Shown here piece by piece: positions 43,995-53,420 of a DNA stretch of 64,000 nucleotides. A program made the position numbers and the translations under genes. Under the pieces are notes generated by a model that saw only the letters and a list, made by a program, of their open reading frames with translations, searched no databases and had not been told where the DNA came from. This DNA comes from DASTBU01 sp035711845. Its GTDB lineage: Bacteria; Acidobacteriota; Vicinamibacteria; Vicinamibacterales; 2-12-FULL-66-21. Numbering within the stretch: position 1 is the stretch's first letter; every line of letters begins with the position of its first letter. The stretch lies in NCBI GenBank assembly GCA_035711845.1, contig DASTBU010000058.1:5104-69103 (forward strand), given 5' to 3'.

Positions 43995-44713
43995 TTCCGG
44001 GGGCGTGATGGCCGCAGCTCGATGCGGCTCGGCAGGCTGCGCGCAGGAAACGTTATCAAGTCGACGACGATTTCCGAGATGTCCTCGGGAGCGATTTTCC
44101 AGTCGGCCTCGCCGCTCTTGCCGCGTCCCGAGAAACCGGTGGACACCGACCCGGGCATGATATAGCTCACGCGTATGTTCTCCTGACGCACTTCCTGCAT
44201 CAGCGACTCGCTGAACGCGTTGAGACCGGCCTTCGACGCACAGTAGGCGGCCCCCCCCGTGAACGAGTTCTTCCCCGCGAGGCTGCTGATGTTGATGATC
44301 CACCCGCCGCCCCGGCTTCGAAGATGTGGAATCGCCGCGTGGCAGCAGTAGAACACGCCGCTCAGGTTCGTTTCGATGACCTGGTCCCAATCCGAAACCG
44401 ACATGTCCGCAACGTCGGCGAAGAGGCCCACGCCCGCATTGTTGATCAGCACGTCGAGGCCACCGTACTTCCGGACGGCCGTGTCAATCGCGCCGGCGGC
44501 TTCGCGAGCGCCCCGGACGTCGGCTCTGACGACGTGCACCGAGTCGCGGTCTGCGGCCGCGCTCTGGACTTCGCGGCTCGCCGCCTCGAGCTGCTGCTGA
44601 TCGCGGCCCGTGATCACGACCCTGCTGCCCCCCTTCGCCAGCGCCGCCGCGATCGCCAGCCCGATCCCGCGCGACCCGCCGGTGACGACCGCCACCTTAC
44701 CCCTGAGATCCAT
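43991..44713 (-). CDS. Short-chain dehydrogenase/reductase
   Basis: The 240-residue classical SDR has the NADP(H)-binding motif VTGGSRGIGLA, then NNAGVG, and the catalytic Ser-Tyr-Lys in ISSLAGKN and YCASKAG. The C-terminal MPGSVSTGF segment is also typical. Substrate is not evident. ATG 44713 (MDLRGKVAVVTGG) is the usual family start; ATG 44746 is an alternative placed 7 nt after a TATTCT hexamer (44754-44759) and could serve a leaderless transcript. It is translationally coupled to the downstream Ser/Thr kinase. Confidence 0.85.
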   Translation of the reverse strand: MDLRGKVAVVTGGSRGIGLAIAAALAKGGSRVVITGRDQQQLEAASREVQSAAADRDSVHVVRADVRGAREAAGAIDTAVRKYGGLDVLINNAGVGLFADVADMSVSDWDQVIETNLSGVFYCCHAAIPHLRSRGGGWIINISSLAGKNSFTGGAAYCASKAGLNAFSESLMQEVRQENIRVSYIMPGSVSTGFSGRGKSGEADWKIAPEDISEIVVDLITFPARSLPSRIELRPSRPRK

Positions 44714-44883
44714 TCGATTCGCCGATGTTTGGGTGCCCGTAACCATGCCCATTAGAATAGGCGGAATCAACCCCGCATGAGAATCGTCACCTGGAGAGCT
44801 GCGGCACAACGTCACCGCACACATGCAGCATCGAGACCGGCGGCCGCCAGCAGCGGCCCGGACGAGCTGGAGCAGCTGCTCGG

Positions 44884-45046
44884 TTAGGATCCGTTCGCGA
44901 ATGAGTGTGCCACTCTGGGCGTCGAGGCGCCCGCATGGCCAGGCGCGAGGAGCGCGCATACCGGCAGTATGTAAGCGACGAGCAACGCAGCCAGGCGGGA
45001 TGCATCGGCGGTCAGAGTGGCACACGTATTCGCGGACGGGTCCTTA
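44884..45046. mobile_element. MITE-like element with 31-bp inverted termini
   Basis: Arms at 44887-44917 and 45013-45043 are reverse complements at 27 of 31 positions (inner block CAGAGTGGCACAC), and the similarity continues a few bases outward (TTAGG/CCTTA). The 95-nt centre is GC-rich with short dyads (GGGCGTCGAGGCGCCC) and no gene. It sits between the divergent SDR and permease genes. Size, inverted termini and lack of a transposase fit a miniature inverted-repeat element; a target-site duplication is not evident. Confidence 0.65.
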
Positions 45047-45208
45047 GCCGCTCCCCGCCCGGAACGACGGCCCCGAGCAGTGAGAGCGCCAGGGAGCCGC
45101 CTGGAGGTGTGCGTACGGTCGGGACGGCGAATGGCGGGGCAGGGCTGCACATGCCGTCTCGCTCGGGTTGCGTGCTTCACTGACTCGCGTCCGAATCAGA
45201 GGACTGCA

Positions 45209-47698
45209 GTGTCGATGCTCCACGACTTGCGATACGCCGTGCGGACGCTTCGGCGCATGCCGGTGTTCACCGCCGCAGCGCTCCTCTCCCTCACGCTCGG
45301 CATTGGAAGCTCCGCGGCGATCTTCAGCCTCGTCGATGCCGCAATGCTTCGCAGGCCTCCCTTTGCCGATGCGGACCGCCTGGCCGTGCTGAACATCACA
45401 CAGCGCACGCCGCGCGAAGGGGAGCTGCGGCACCGCTGGTCGTGGCCGCGCTTTCAGTTGCTGAAACGATATGCCCGATCGTTCGAGGGCGTCGCCACGA
45501 GTTCCAACAATGTCGTGACCGTGACCGGTTCCAGCCGCCCGGAGCCACTTGCGGTCGAGATCGTATCCACAGATTACCTCGGCGTGATGCGTGCGCCGCT
45601 CGTCTCGGGCCGTGGTTTCGTCGAGGGCGACGGGATCGTTGGAGCCCCATCGTCTTCGGTCGTCATCGGCTACGACGTGTGGCAACGGAGGTTTGGTGGA
45701 ATCGAGGATGTCGTCGGCTCTCCGTTGGAACTGAATGGGATCGCGCTGACCGTCGTCGGCGTCGCGGCGCGCGGTTTCAATGGCGTGTCGGGGCTTGCGC
45801 AGGCCTGGATACCCGCCACGGTTGCTCCGCTCGTCACGTATCGCGACTACCTCACCACGAATCAGAATTTCATCACGGTGATAGGACGGTTGCGTCGCGA
45901 CGTCACGATCGACTCGGCTCGCGCGGAGCTGGCGATTGTCGGCGCTCGGATTCATGCGGAGCAGGCGAGCGAAGCCGACACACCCCAGGACGAGTTCTCG
46001 GCCACGGCCATGACGTTGAACGATGCGCGGATCGACGTCGCCACGCGCCGCGCCTTGATGCTGCTGGGGGCTGCGGCCGCCCTGCTCCTCCTGATTGCCT
46101 GCGCCAACGTCGCCGGCCTGCTCGTCGGTCGAGCCGCAGGCCGGCGGCGCGAGATTGCGATCCGGCTGGCGATTGGATCGGACCGCGCACGTCTCGTTCG
46201 GCAGATGCTCATCGAAGGGGGCGTCCTCGCTGCCGCTGCGGGTGGGCTCACCCTCGTCGTGACGGCCTGGATCATGCCGTTCCTGCGCATTCCTGCCACG
46301 CTCGCCCGCGGCCGCAATTTCTATGGAGCCGTCGGCGAATTCGCGACACCGACCGTGGATTGGCGCCTTTTCGCGTTCACGTTCGCCATCTGCGCGTGCA
46401 CCGTTCTTCTGTTTGCTCTGCTGCCCGCGCTCCGTTCCACGCGGATCGCGATCGCAGCCGATCTGAAGGCAGGAGGTGGTGGCGCGTCCCGTGGCCCCGC
46501 ACGGTTGGCTCTTCGCGAAGCGATCGTTGGCCTTCAGGTGTGCCTCGCGGTGGTGCTGCTGGTTGGCTGCGGTCTGCTGCTCAGCAGTTATGCCCGCCTG
46601 CGTCACACGCCCCTGGGATTCGATCCGGACGGGTTGGTCACCTTCATGATCCGCCCGTCGGAGGTGAAGTACGACACGACCAGGGCCCCGGCACTGCTCG
46701 ATCGCGTCCTGGAGCAGATCGCGCGCGTGCCGGGAGTGGAGGCCGCAACGGTGGACGGTTGCGCGCCGCTGTCCACGCAGTGCGCGAACGCGTCCTTGCG
46801 AATCGTGGGCCGGCCACTCGCGACTCCAGCAGACGCACCCTCGGTGCTCCGGCATTACGTCTCACCGAATCACTTCAAGACGCTGCGCGTGCCGATCATT
46901 CGTGGACGCGGCCTCGAAGAGAGAGATCGAGCCGGCAGTCCCGCTGTCGTTGTCATCAACGAAGCCGCGGCGCAGAGGTTCTGGCCAGACGAGGATCCAA
47001 TCGGGAAGCGTGTGTGGTTCGAGGGCGCAACGGCGTTCGACAGTCCCGAGGCAAGCGCCGAGATTGTCGGCATTGTCGGCAATGTGGCCTATCAGCCGCT
47101 CGGCGAGAACGCCATTCAGCCTGATTTCTTCACGGCGTACGCGCAGTTCACGTATCCGAACCGGATGGTGCTCGTGCGCGCAACCGCGGGTGAATCGCTT
47201 GCCCTGGTGCCACAGCTTGCCCAGGCGGTGAGACGCGCCGACCCGGACCTCGCGCTGTTCGACGTCCAGACGATGGCAGCGCGAGCGCAGTTGTCGTGGT
47301 CGAAACACAGCTTCCAGACCGCGCTGTTCGCGATCATCGCGTTCATCGCGCTGTCGGTCGCGGCCACCGGCGTGTTTGCCGTGACGTCCTTCTTCGTGAC
47401 GAGCCGCAGCCGGGAGATCGGCATCCGCCTGGCGCTCGGGGCGAACGCCGGTCAGATCGCACGCGCGATGATCGGGCCGACTATCCGCTTCGCCTTGCCC
47501 GGCGCGGCAGCCGGGATCGCTGGCGCGCTGCTGCTGGGGCGCGCCATGCGAGCCGCTCTCTATGAGACGAGCCCTCTGGATCCTGTCGCATTGGGCGGAG
47601 CGGTTTCCGTCCTGATAGGAGCCGTAATCGCCGCAGGTTACCTGCCCTTGCGCCGAGCGCTGGCCGTAAATCCCGTCGATGTGCTGCGAAGCGAGTAA
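45209..47698 (+). CDS. Orphan MacB/FtsX-type permease (ADOP-like)
   Basis: The 829-residue permease is of the same class as the neighbour at 40342-42774, with the start MLHDLRYAVRTLRRMPVFTA, helix 1 FTAAALLSLTLGIGSSAAIF, the LLLIACANVAGLLVGRAAGR motif and a C-terminal FtsX domain (SREIGIRLALGANAGQIARAM). GTG 45209 has AGAGG six nt upstream; ATG 45215 is an in-frame alternative. No ATPase or PadR gene is linked. The MITE-like element occupies the upstream region and may affect expression. Confidence 0.83.
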   Translation: MSMLHDLRYAVRTLRRMPVFTAAALLSLTLGIGSSAAIFSLVDAAMLRRPPFADADRLAVLNITQRTPREGELRHRWSWPRFQLLKRYARSFEGVATSSNNVVTVTGSSRPEPLAVEIVSTDYLGVMRAPLVSGRGFVEGDGIVGAPSSSVVIGYDVWQRRFGGIEDVVGSPLELNGIALTVVGVAARGFNGVSGLAQAWIPATVAPLVTYRDYLTTNQNFITVIGRLRRDVTIDSARAELAIVGARIHAEQASEADTPQDEFSATAMTLNDARIDVATRRALMLLGAAAALLLLIACANVAGLLVGRAAGRRREIAIRLAIGSDRARLVRQMLIEGGVLAAAAGGLTLVVTAWIMPFLRIPATLARGRNFYGAVGEFATPTVDWRLFAFTFAICACTVLLFALLPALRSTRIAIAADLKAGGGGASRGPARLALREAIVGLQVCLAVVLLVGCGLLLSSYARLRHTPLGFDPDGLVTFMIRPSEVKYDTTRAPALLDRVLEQIARVPGVEAATVDGCAPLSTQCANASLRIVGRPLATPADAPSVLRHYVSPNHFKTLRVPIIRGRGLEERDRAGSPAVVVINEAAAQRFWPDEDPIGKRVWFEGATAFDSPEASAEIVGIVGNVAYQPLGENAIQPDFFTAYAQFTYPNRMVLVRATAGESLALVPQLAQAVRRADPDLALFDVQTMAARAQLSWSKHSFQTALFAIIAFIALSVAATGVFAVTSFFVTSRSREIGIRLALGANAGQIARAMIGPTIRFALPGAAAGIAGALLLGRAMRAALYETSPLDPVALGGAVSVLIGAVIAAGYLPLRRALAVNPVDVLRSE

Positions 47699-47706
47699 CG
47701 GCACCC

Positions 47707-50361
47707 TCATTCGTTGCGCAGCGTCGCCGCAGGTTCCAGGCCCATCGCCCGCCGCGCTGGCACGAGGCAGGCGGCCAGCGCCACGGCAATCAGGAAGACG
47801 CTCACTGCCAGGAACGTGGACACATCGGCGGCGCTGACGCCGAACAGGAGGCTCGACATCAGGCGCGTCGACCCGAAGGCGGCCAGCAGGCCGACGACGA
47901 CGCCGCCCATCACCACCCTCATCCCTTGACCGACGACGAGCCGCAGCACGTCGGTCGTTTGCCCGCCGAGCGCCAGACGAATACTGATGTCCTTTGCGTG
48001 CTGCTGGACGTAGTAGGCCATCACCCCGTAGATCCCGACGGCCGAGAGCACGAGCGCAACGAGCGCGAAGCCGGCGACGAGCGTCGACAACGAACGTGGT
48101 GTCTGCAGCGATTCCGCGATCAGGTCTTCGATCGTCGCAACGCTGGTGAGCGGCACAGCCGGGTCGAGCTCGCGGGCCACTTGCCGAACGGACGGCAGCA
48201 CGATCAGCGGATCGCCGTCCGTCCTGAGCACGACGAACCTCGACAACTGCCCTGCCAGGGGGGAGTAGACGGTTCCCTGATCCGGTTGATCCAGCCCGAC
48301 GTACTTGACATCGCTGACGACGCCGACGACGGACGTCCACGGACAGTCCGTGCATCCGCCTTCCTTGAACCGCTTGCCGAGAGCGCTCCGGCCGGGAAAG
48401 AAGCGGTTCGCCCACGTGCGATCCACCACGACCGATTCGAGACGCTCGCGCTCGGCATCGCGCTCGTCCAGGAATCGGCCTTCGATCAGCGTGAGACCCA
48501 GCACGCGGAGATACTCCGGTGTGACCGCGACCCACGGCGTCGCGGGTTGAGACTGACCTGCGGGCGTCGGGAAGTCTTCGAGGTCGAAATTGTTGATGTT
48601 GAACGCGGTGTTCGGCGGGAGGCTGTCGGCAAATGCCACGCGTGACACGCCGGGCAATGCCTTGAGGCGCCGCTCGAGCTCGTCCCAATAGCTCGTCACG
48701 CTTCCAGGCGTCTGATAGAGAGCGGCCGGCAGGCGGACGGCGCCGGTGATCATGTTGCGACCGTCGAAACCGACGTCCACTCGGCTCAGCTGGTTGAGGC
48801 TGACCAGAAGGAGCCCGGCCGCGACGAGGAGGGGAGTCGAGATCGCGAACTGACTGCCGACGAGCACCCGCCGCAGACGCCGGACCGCGAGGCTGCCCGT
48901 TGCCGATCGTCCGGCCGAGCGCAACGACTCGTCGACCGGGCCGCCGGACCCATGGAGCGCCGGGATGAGCCCGAAGATCAATCCGCTCGCGAGCGTGGCA
49001 CCGGCGAGCACCAGGAGCACCGGGCCGTCGAGAGCGATTTCGTGCGTGCGGGGAAAGTAGTTCGCACCGACGTCTCGCATGAGTTCGATACCGAACCAGG
49101 CGAGGACCACCCCGACACCGGCCGCGCCCACCGCGAGCACTCCGCTCTCGACCAGCAGGTGCCGGATCACGCGCCCGCGCGACGCGCCGAGGGCTGCTCG
49201 GACCGCGAGCTCGCGCTGCCGGCTGGTTACGCGCGCGATGAGCAGGTTGGACGCGTTGGCACAGGCGATGAGCCACACGAGAACCACAGCCGCGAGCGCG
49301 AGTCCAGCCGTCGTTCGGACATCGCCGACGAGGCGCGTCTTGAGATCCATCAGGCTCCAGGTCGCTTTTTCATCCTGGTACGAGGCTTTCCACAGCGGAA
49401 AGATGCGCCGGTTGATGGCGCGCAGCTCGCTCGCGGCCGCCGAGCGATCCACGCCAGGCCGCAGGCGTCCGAGCATCCAGTACGGAAACGGTCCGCGCCG
49501 CGGCGGCGTGCTGAACTGCGCCACGATGAAGAACTCCTGCCGCTGCTCCAGCGGGCCGACCGCCGGGGGGAGCACACCAGCAAGAGCGTGGTCGGCGCCA
49601 TCGAGCCTGATGGGTCGTCCGATCACGTCGCGCCGTCCGCCGAGCCGCCGCTGCCAGAATCCATGGCTGACAATGACGGCCGGAGGCCCGCCGGGCCGGG
49701 CGTCCACCTCTGTGAAGTCGCGCCCGAGCGCAGGCCTGATGCCCAGGAGGCCAAAGTACGTCCACGAAACTTGACGGCCGTTCAAGAGGTCGGCGGCACT
49801 GCCGTCGCTGAAGGCCATGGTGCGATTCGTGAATCCCGCAATCCTTTCGAATTGGGTTTGCTGCGCGTCGAGTGCGAGGTAATCAGCGACGGAAAAGCGG
49901 AACTGGAACGGCGGCGCGTCGGTATAGATCCAGACGAGCCGGTCTGGATCGGCGTACGGCAGCGGTCGAAGGAGCGCCGCATTAATCGCGCCGAAGATGA
50001 CCGTCGTCGCGCCGATCCCCAGACCCACGGTCAGGAGTACGGTCAACGTCAGCACCGGCACGCGCAGAAGGGTCCGCAGGGAGACGCGGATGTCCTGCAT
50101 CAGATCCTGGAGCATCAGTCCACGCTGCACATCGGCCTCCTTCTGCTCGTCCTGCCGGCGGCAATATCGGCGTGCGCCTTCGAGATCTCCAAACCTGCGA
50201 AGCGCCTCGCGGCGGGCTTCGTCGAGAGGCAACCCTTCCGCTCTCAGTTCCTGGACGCGCATCTCCAGATGAAGCCGGATCTCCTCGTCGACTTCATCCC
50301 GCACGGTCCCCGACCCGCGGCGAAGATACCAGAACGGCTTCCCGGACATCTGCGGACGCAT
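47707..50361 (-). CDS. ADOP permease with N-terminal prefix domain
   Basis: The 884-residue permease has about 85 N-terminal soluble residues (RDEVDEEIRLHLEMRVQELR, ALRRFGDLEGARRYCR) forming the permease prefix domain, then the double FtsX/MacB_PCD layout: VLTLTVLLTVGLGIGATTV, WLIACANASNLLIARVTSRQ, and C-terminal DISIRLALGGQTTDVLRLVV. It follows a PadR gene by 15 nt on the same strand, the usual PadR-permease pairing of Acidobacteriota. No ATPase is linked. Substrate unknown. Confidence 0.88.
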   Translation of the reverse strand: MRPQMSGKPFWYLRRGSGTVRDEVDEEIRLHLEMRVQELRAEGLPLDEARREALRRFGDLEGARRYCRRQDEQKEADVQRGLMLQDLMQDIRVSLRTLLRVPVLTLTVLLTVGLGIGATTVIFGAINAALLRPLPYADPDRLVWIYTDAPPFQFRFSVADYLALDAQQTQFERIAGFTNRTMAFSDGSAADLLNGRQVSWTYFGLLGIRPALGRDFTEVDARPGGPPAVIVSHGFWQRRLGGRRDVIGRPIRLDGADHALAGVLPPAVGPLEQRQEFFIVAQFSTPPRRGPFPYWMLGRLRPGVDRSAAASELRAINRRIFPLWKASYQDEKATWSLMDLKTRLVGDVRTTAGLALAAVVLVWLIACANASNLLIARVTSRQRELAVRAALGASRGRVIRHLLVESGVLAVGAAGVGVVLAWFGIELMRDVGANYFPRTHEIALDGPVLLVLAGATLASGLIFGLIPALHGSGGPVDESLRSAGRSATGSLAVRRLRRVLVGSQFAISTPLLVAAGLLLVSLNQLSRVDVGFDGRNMITGAVRLPAALYQTPGSVTSYWDELERRLKALPGVSRVAFADSLPPNTAFNINNFDLEDFPTPAGQSQPATPWVAVTPEYLRVLGLTLIEGRFLDERDAERERLESVVVDRTWANRFFPGRSALGKRFKEGGCTDCPWTSVVGVVSDVKYVGLDQPDQGTVYSPLAGQLSRFVVLRTDGDPLIVLPSVRQVARELDPAVPLTSVATIEDLIAESLQTPRSLSTLVAGFALVALVLSAVGIYGVMAYYVQQHAKDISIRLALGGQTTDVLRLVVGQGMRVVMGGVVVGLLAAFGSTRLMSSLLFGVSAADVSTFLAVSVFLIAVALAACLVPARRAMGLEPAATLRNE

Positions 50362-50376
50362 GAGTATGGCTCGCCT

Positions 50377-50709
50377 TCAGGCACCCTCGAGGACGGCCTC
50401 GATCGCGCGAGCGTACCGCCGCCAGTTGCTCGTCTGCTCGCGCAGCCGCTTACGCCCCGCGGGTGTGAGCGTGTAGTAGCGCGCGCGCCGATTGTTGTCC
50501 GATGGCCGCCATTCCGTGTCGACAAGGCCCTGGCGATCGAGACGATGCAGCGCCTGGTAGAGCGCCGCATCTTCGATCGTCAGGTCGCCAGAAGTTCGCT
50601 GATGCACGAGCGTGGCGATGCCGTAGCCGTGCATGGACCCCGAGGCGAGCGTTCGGAGCACCACCAGATCGACAGTCCCTTGCATGAGCGGAAGCGGTGA
50701 GGGCGCCAC
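50377..50709 (-). CDS. PadR-family transcriptional regulator
   Basis: The 110-residue PadR winged helix reads MQGTVDLVVLRTLASGSMHG with the recognition region TIEDAALYQALHRLDRQGLV and the wing SDNNRRARYYTLTPAGRKRL. GTG 50709 has a GGGGAG ribosome site five nt upstream; an earlier ATG in the same frame lacks one. It is encoded just before the permease gene and probably represses both genes through the promoter palindrome described next. Confidence 0.9.
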   Translation of the reverse strand: MAPSPLPLMQGTVDLVVLRTLASGSMHGYGIATLVHQRTSGDLTIEDAALYQALHRLDRQGLVDTEWRPSDNNRRARYYTLTPAGRKRLREQTSNWRRYARAIEAVLEGA

Positions 50710-50713
50710 ATCT

Positions 50714-50766
50714 TCTCCCCTTAGGCGATGTGGGGAGAGAGTAGTTGGCCGGGAAGGAGCTGTCAA
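50714..50766 (-). promoter_or_regulatory. Promoter and palindrome upstream of padR/ADOP (47.7 kb unit)
   Basis: On the minus strand TTGACA (50761-50766), a 17-nt spacer and TACTCT (50738-50743) form a strong sigma-70 promoter. Just downstream TCTCCCC and GGGGAGA (50714-50720 and 50732-50738) form an inverted repeat over the transcription start and the ribosome site. This is a likely PadR operator or leader hairpin. Confidence 0.65.
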
Positions 50767-50890
50767 GCCGGCTCGGCGGCGGTGGCCGGCAGCACGGAAA
50801 TCGGTAGTCCTCTATCGACGGAGCCTCGGCGCGTCGAACGGCGTTACCTCGCCGGCAGCCCGCCAGCGGACTCGACGCAGGACGCCGCCG

Positions 50891-51343
50891 CTAGGACTTC
50901 GGCGGCAAACTCTGCCAGAGTATCTGCGTAATCTTCCACTGGCCGTCGTACTTCCCGAGGAGCATGTAGTCCACGCCCCACGACGCGGTCACCTTCGCGA
51001 CTGCCGTTTGATCCAGCACGTCCAGCACGGCCACGTCCTTGATCGACGTGTTGCGCTTGCCGTCCTTGTTCCAGCTCCCGGCCAATTTCACAAGCTGGTC
51101 GTAGGTCATCGGCGACTCGGCGTACGGCGTGGTCTCGTCTTTCTTGTAGAACCCGCGTTTGACGAGCGCGGGATGCACGCTGCGCTCGATGCGCTCCGGC
51201 TGCACGTTGTAGATCCCCTCGAGGTAGTCGAGCGCGGCCTGCCGCACCGCTTCCCGATTCTCGGTTGTCTGGGCATGCGAGACGGGCGCGAGGCTCAGGA
51301 GGGCAGCAACGGCCATAGCAGAAACAATGCACAGACGATTCAT
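50891..51343 (-). CDS. Secreted NTF2-like (putative lumazine-binding) protein
   Basis: The 150-residue protein has a signal peptide ending SHAQ. The mature part fits the Lumazine_bd_2/NTF2-like fold: EAVRQAALDYLEGIYN, RIERSVHPALVKRGFYKKD, MTYDQLVKLAGSWNKDG and the terminal YDGQWKITQILWQS. These proteins have unclear function despite the family name. ATG 51343 is preferred (AGGAG nine nt upstream); ATG 51352 abuts the ribosome site. Confidence 0.85.
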   Translation of the reverse strand: MNRLCIVSAMAVAALLSLAPVSHAQTTENREAVRQAALDYLEGIYNVQPERIERSVHPALVKRGFYKKDETTPYAESPMTYDQLVKLAGSWNKDGKRNTSIKDVAVLDVLDQTAVAKVTASWGVDYMLLGKYDGQWKITQILWQSLPPKS

Positions 51344-51549
51344 TGGAAGCATCTCCTCTGGAGCGAATGATATCGTCTTGGCAGTGGCCGTGACATCGGT
51401 TTGTGACCGATCTGGTGACACGTATGGTCCACCTGTACGGGATTGGCCTTGGTTGCCTTCATACACCCTCCGGCCGCCCGGCAGGGGCCGTGGTGTCGCA
51501 CAATCGACTGACGGTTCTCCGGCCCGCTGGCGGGTAGCCTTGTCCCGGC

Positions 51550-51942
51550 TCACGCGTACATCGGACGCCCATCCCTCAGCGCGAGCCAGCCTCGAACGAT
51601 CCGGTACACGAACCACAGCCCGACGATGGCGGCCGGCAGCCAGGCGATCAGGATCCCGATGCCGAACGTGAGGATCACGAACAGGACGCACAGGGCGATC
51701 CACAGCAGGCCGTACCAGAACGTGCGAATCTGCCATCGGAAGTGCGACTCGAGCCAGGTGCCGCGCACCTCGCTGCGCTTCACGTAGTTCAGAATCACGG
51801 CGATGAGCGACGGCCAGCCGGTGAGAAAGGCGCCGACAACGGTGGCGGTCCCCAGAATTCCCGTCAGCAGGCTGAATGCGTGCAGCGCGTAGATGGCCTG
51901 CGTCCAGTTGAAGAGCGGGCCGGACGTGATGTTGGTGTGCAT
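51550..51942 (-). CDS. DUF4870-family small membrane protein
   Basis: The 130-residue protein has about three membrane helices (YALHAFSLLTGILGTATVVG, FWYGLLWIALCVLFVILTFG, ILIAWLPAAIVGLWFVYRIV) and the conserved segment VRGTWLESHFRWQIRTF between the first two. This matches DUF4870, an inner-membrane family without assigned function. ATG 51942 (MHTNITSGPLF) was chosen by family length; an upstream in-frame ATG at 52086 adds 48 residues with no similarity. Confidence 0.78.
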   Translation of the reverse strand: MHTNITSGPLFNWTQAIYALHAFSLLTGILGTATVVGAFLTGWPSLIAVILNYVKRSEVRGTWLESHFRWQIRTFWYGLLWIALCVLFVILTFGIGILIAWLPAAIVGLWFVYRIVRGWLALRDGRPMYA

Positions 51943-52136
51943 CACATCATTCCACAGCGCTTCGCTGCTCAGGTCAATGCGCGGCCCGCAGGCGTCTGGA
52001 TTCGTGCGGCGCACGATCGATGCGGGCCACACCACGCTCTGCGTCAACGAGATCAACGCGGTGGCCGATCCAGTCGCCCGCTTCATCAGGGTGTGCCTTG
52101 GCAGCCGCGCCCCAATCCCCGATGGATGAGGACAAA

Positions 52137-53213
52137 TTATGGACGCCCAGCCGCGGCCGAGTTCTTCGCGAGCGGCAGGCGCACGACGAATCGATCGGCT
52201 TCCGCCGACCACACGGCGGCGCGCCCGGTCGCGATGCGGAAGCGCTCCCTGAGGTTGGCGAGACCGATGCCCGTGGAGCGCGAGGCTTGCCGTCCGGGCC
52301 GGAACGTGTTTTCGAAGACCAATGTCATGTCTTCGACCCTGACGCGGATGTGCAACTGGCGATCGGGCGCGACCGTGTTGTGTTTCAACGCGTTCTGAAA
52401 GAGCTCCGCCAGCGAAACGGGCGGAAGCAGCAGCTCGTGCGCGTCGGCGGGCTGAACCTGGACGTCCAGGCAGACACAGCCGCCGTAGCGGATGTCGGCC
52501 AGAACCCGGTGGCGTTCGAGTGCCTCGAGCTCGTCGGCAAGCGACACGAGCGTCCGGCCGCGGCACTCGAGCACGTATCGGTACGTGGCGGCCAGGGTCC
52601 GAATGAACCCCGGGGCCGCATCGCTGCGCTGATCGACGAGATGTGCGAGCGCGTTGAGGTTGTTGAACAGGAAATGCGGATCGACCTCGCGTCCCAGACT
52701 TTCCAGCTCCGCCTGGAGACGGGCCTGCTCCATGTGCGCAGTGCGCAATCGATCGCTCTCCCAGTCGTGGAGGAGGAACACGGTCTCGTAAACGTGGGTA
52801 ATGGCGACGACGAGGGCGACGACGGCAAAGAGGGCGGTGGGAAGCGCGTACTGTCGGGTACCGGGGTCGCCGGTCACCTCGCGCCAGATCCAGAGCAGCG
52901 CGGCAGCAATGGGGATCGTGTAGAGGAAGATGACCGCCAGAAGGAGAGCGAGCCGGCGCCAGGGCCGCAGCAGCCAGTCCTCCCGGCGCGGGAGGCGGAA
53001 GTACAACCGTCGATTCCCCTCCCAGACGAGAAACGCCACCAGCGCGAACCAGGCATAGGAGGCGACGAGCGCGACGGTCGAATGTCGAGCGTGATCGATC
53101 AAGCCCGACAGGTTGGCGACGAGGGCACCCAGAATCGGGCTCACGAGCAGTCGGGCCCAGAAGTCGTGGACCTCGCGCGGATTCAGGCTCGTCCCGGCTG
53201 TGCGGTCGTCCAT
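52137..53213 (-). CDS. LytS/YpdA-type sensor histidine kinase, orphan
   Basis: The 358-residue kinase has about four N-terminal membrane helices (LLVSPILGALVANLSGLI to VALVVAITHVYETVFLLH), a short coiled coil (MEQARLQAELESLGREVD), and the His-kinase domain with the phospho-His in DPHFLFNNLNALAHL. The ATPase part has ELFQNALKHN (N box) and a GIGLANLRERF G box. Its usual LytTR response regulator is not adjacent, so the partner is elsewhere. It may sense envelope state, given the surrounding permease genes. Confidence 0.87.
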   Translation of the reverse strand: MDDRTAGTSLNPREVHDFWARLLVSPILGALVANLSGLIDHARHSTVALVASYAWFALVAFLVWEGNRRLYFRLPRREDWLLRPWRRLALLLAVIFLYTIPIAAALLWIWREVTGDPGTRQYALPTALFAVVALVVAITHVYETVFLLHDWESDRLRTAHMEQARLQAELESLGREVDPHFLFNNLNALAHLVDQRSDAAPGFIRTLAATYRYVLECRGRTLVSLADELEALERHRVLADIRYGGCVCLDVQVQPADAHELLLPPVSLAELFQNALKHNTVAPDRQLHIRVRVEDMTLVFENTFRPGRQASRSTGIGLANLRERFRIATGRAAVWSAEADRFVVRLPLAKNSAAAGRP

Positions 53214-53420
53214 CCCTGACTACGGTAGCAGCGAAACCGGTGCCGGTGGGCTGAATGGTACAGGTGGTATGACGAAAAGCGTACGCGACGGCGCCGGCCT
53301 GGGTGCATCAGTCGGCGGCCGCGCCGACTCGCGGCATCGGGATCCGGGCAAACATGGCAGGATGAGCGTCAGGCTTTCCCGCACGACTCGGGTGTACAGA
53401 CTCGGGCGCCGCAGGCATGG

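Noticed and set aside
44993..46855. 603-codon minus-strand frame opposite the second orphan permease
   Set aside because: Composition and lack of family similarity mark it as a shadow of the plus-strand permease.
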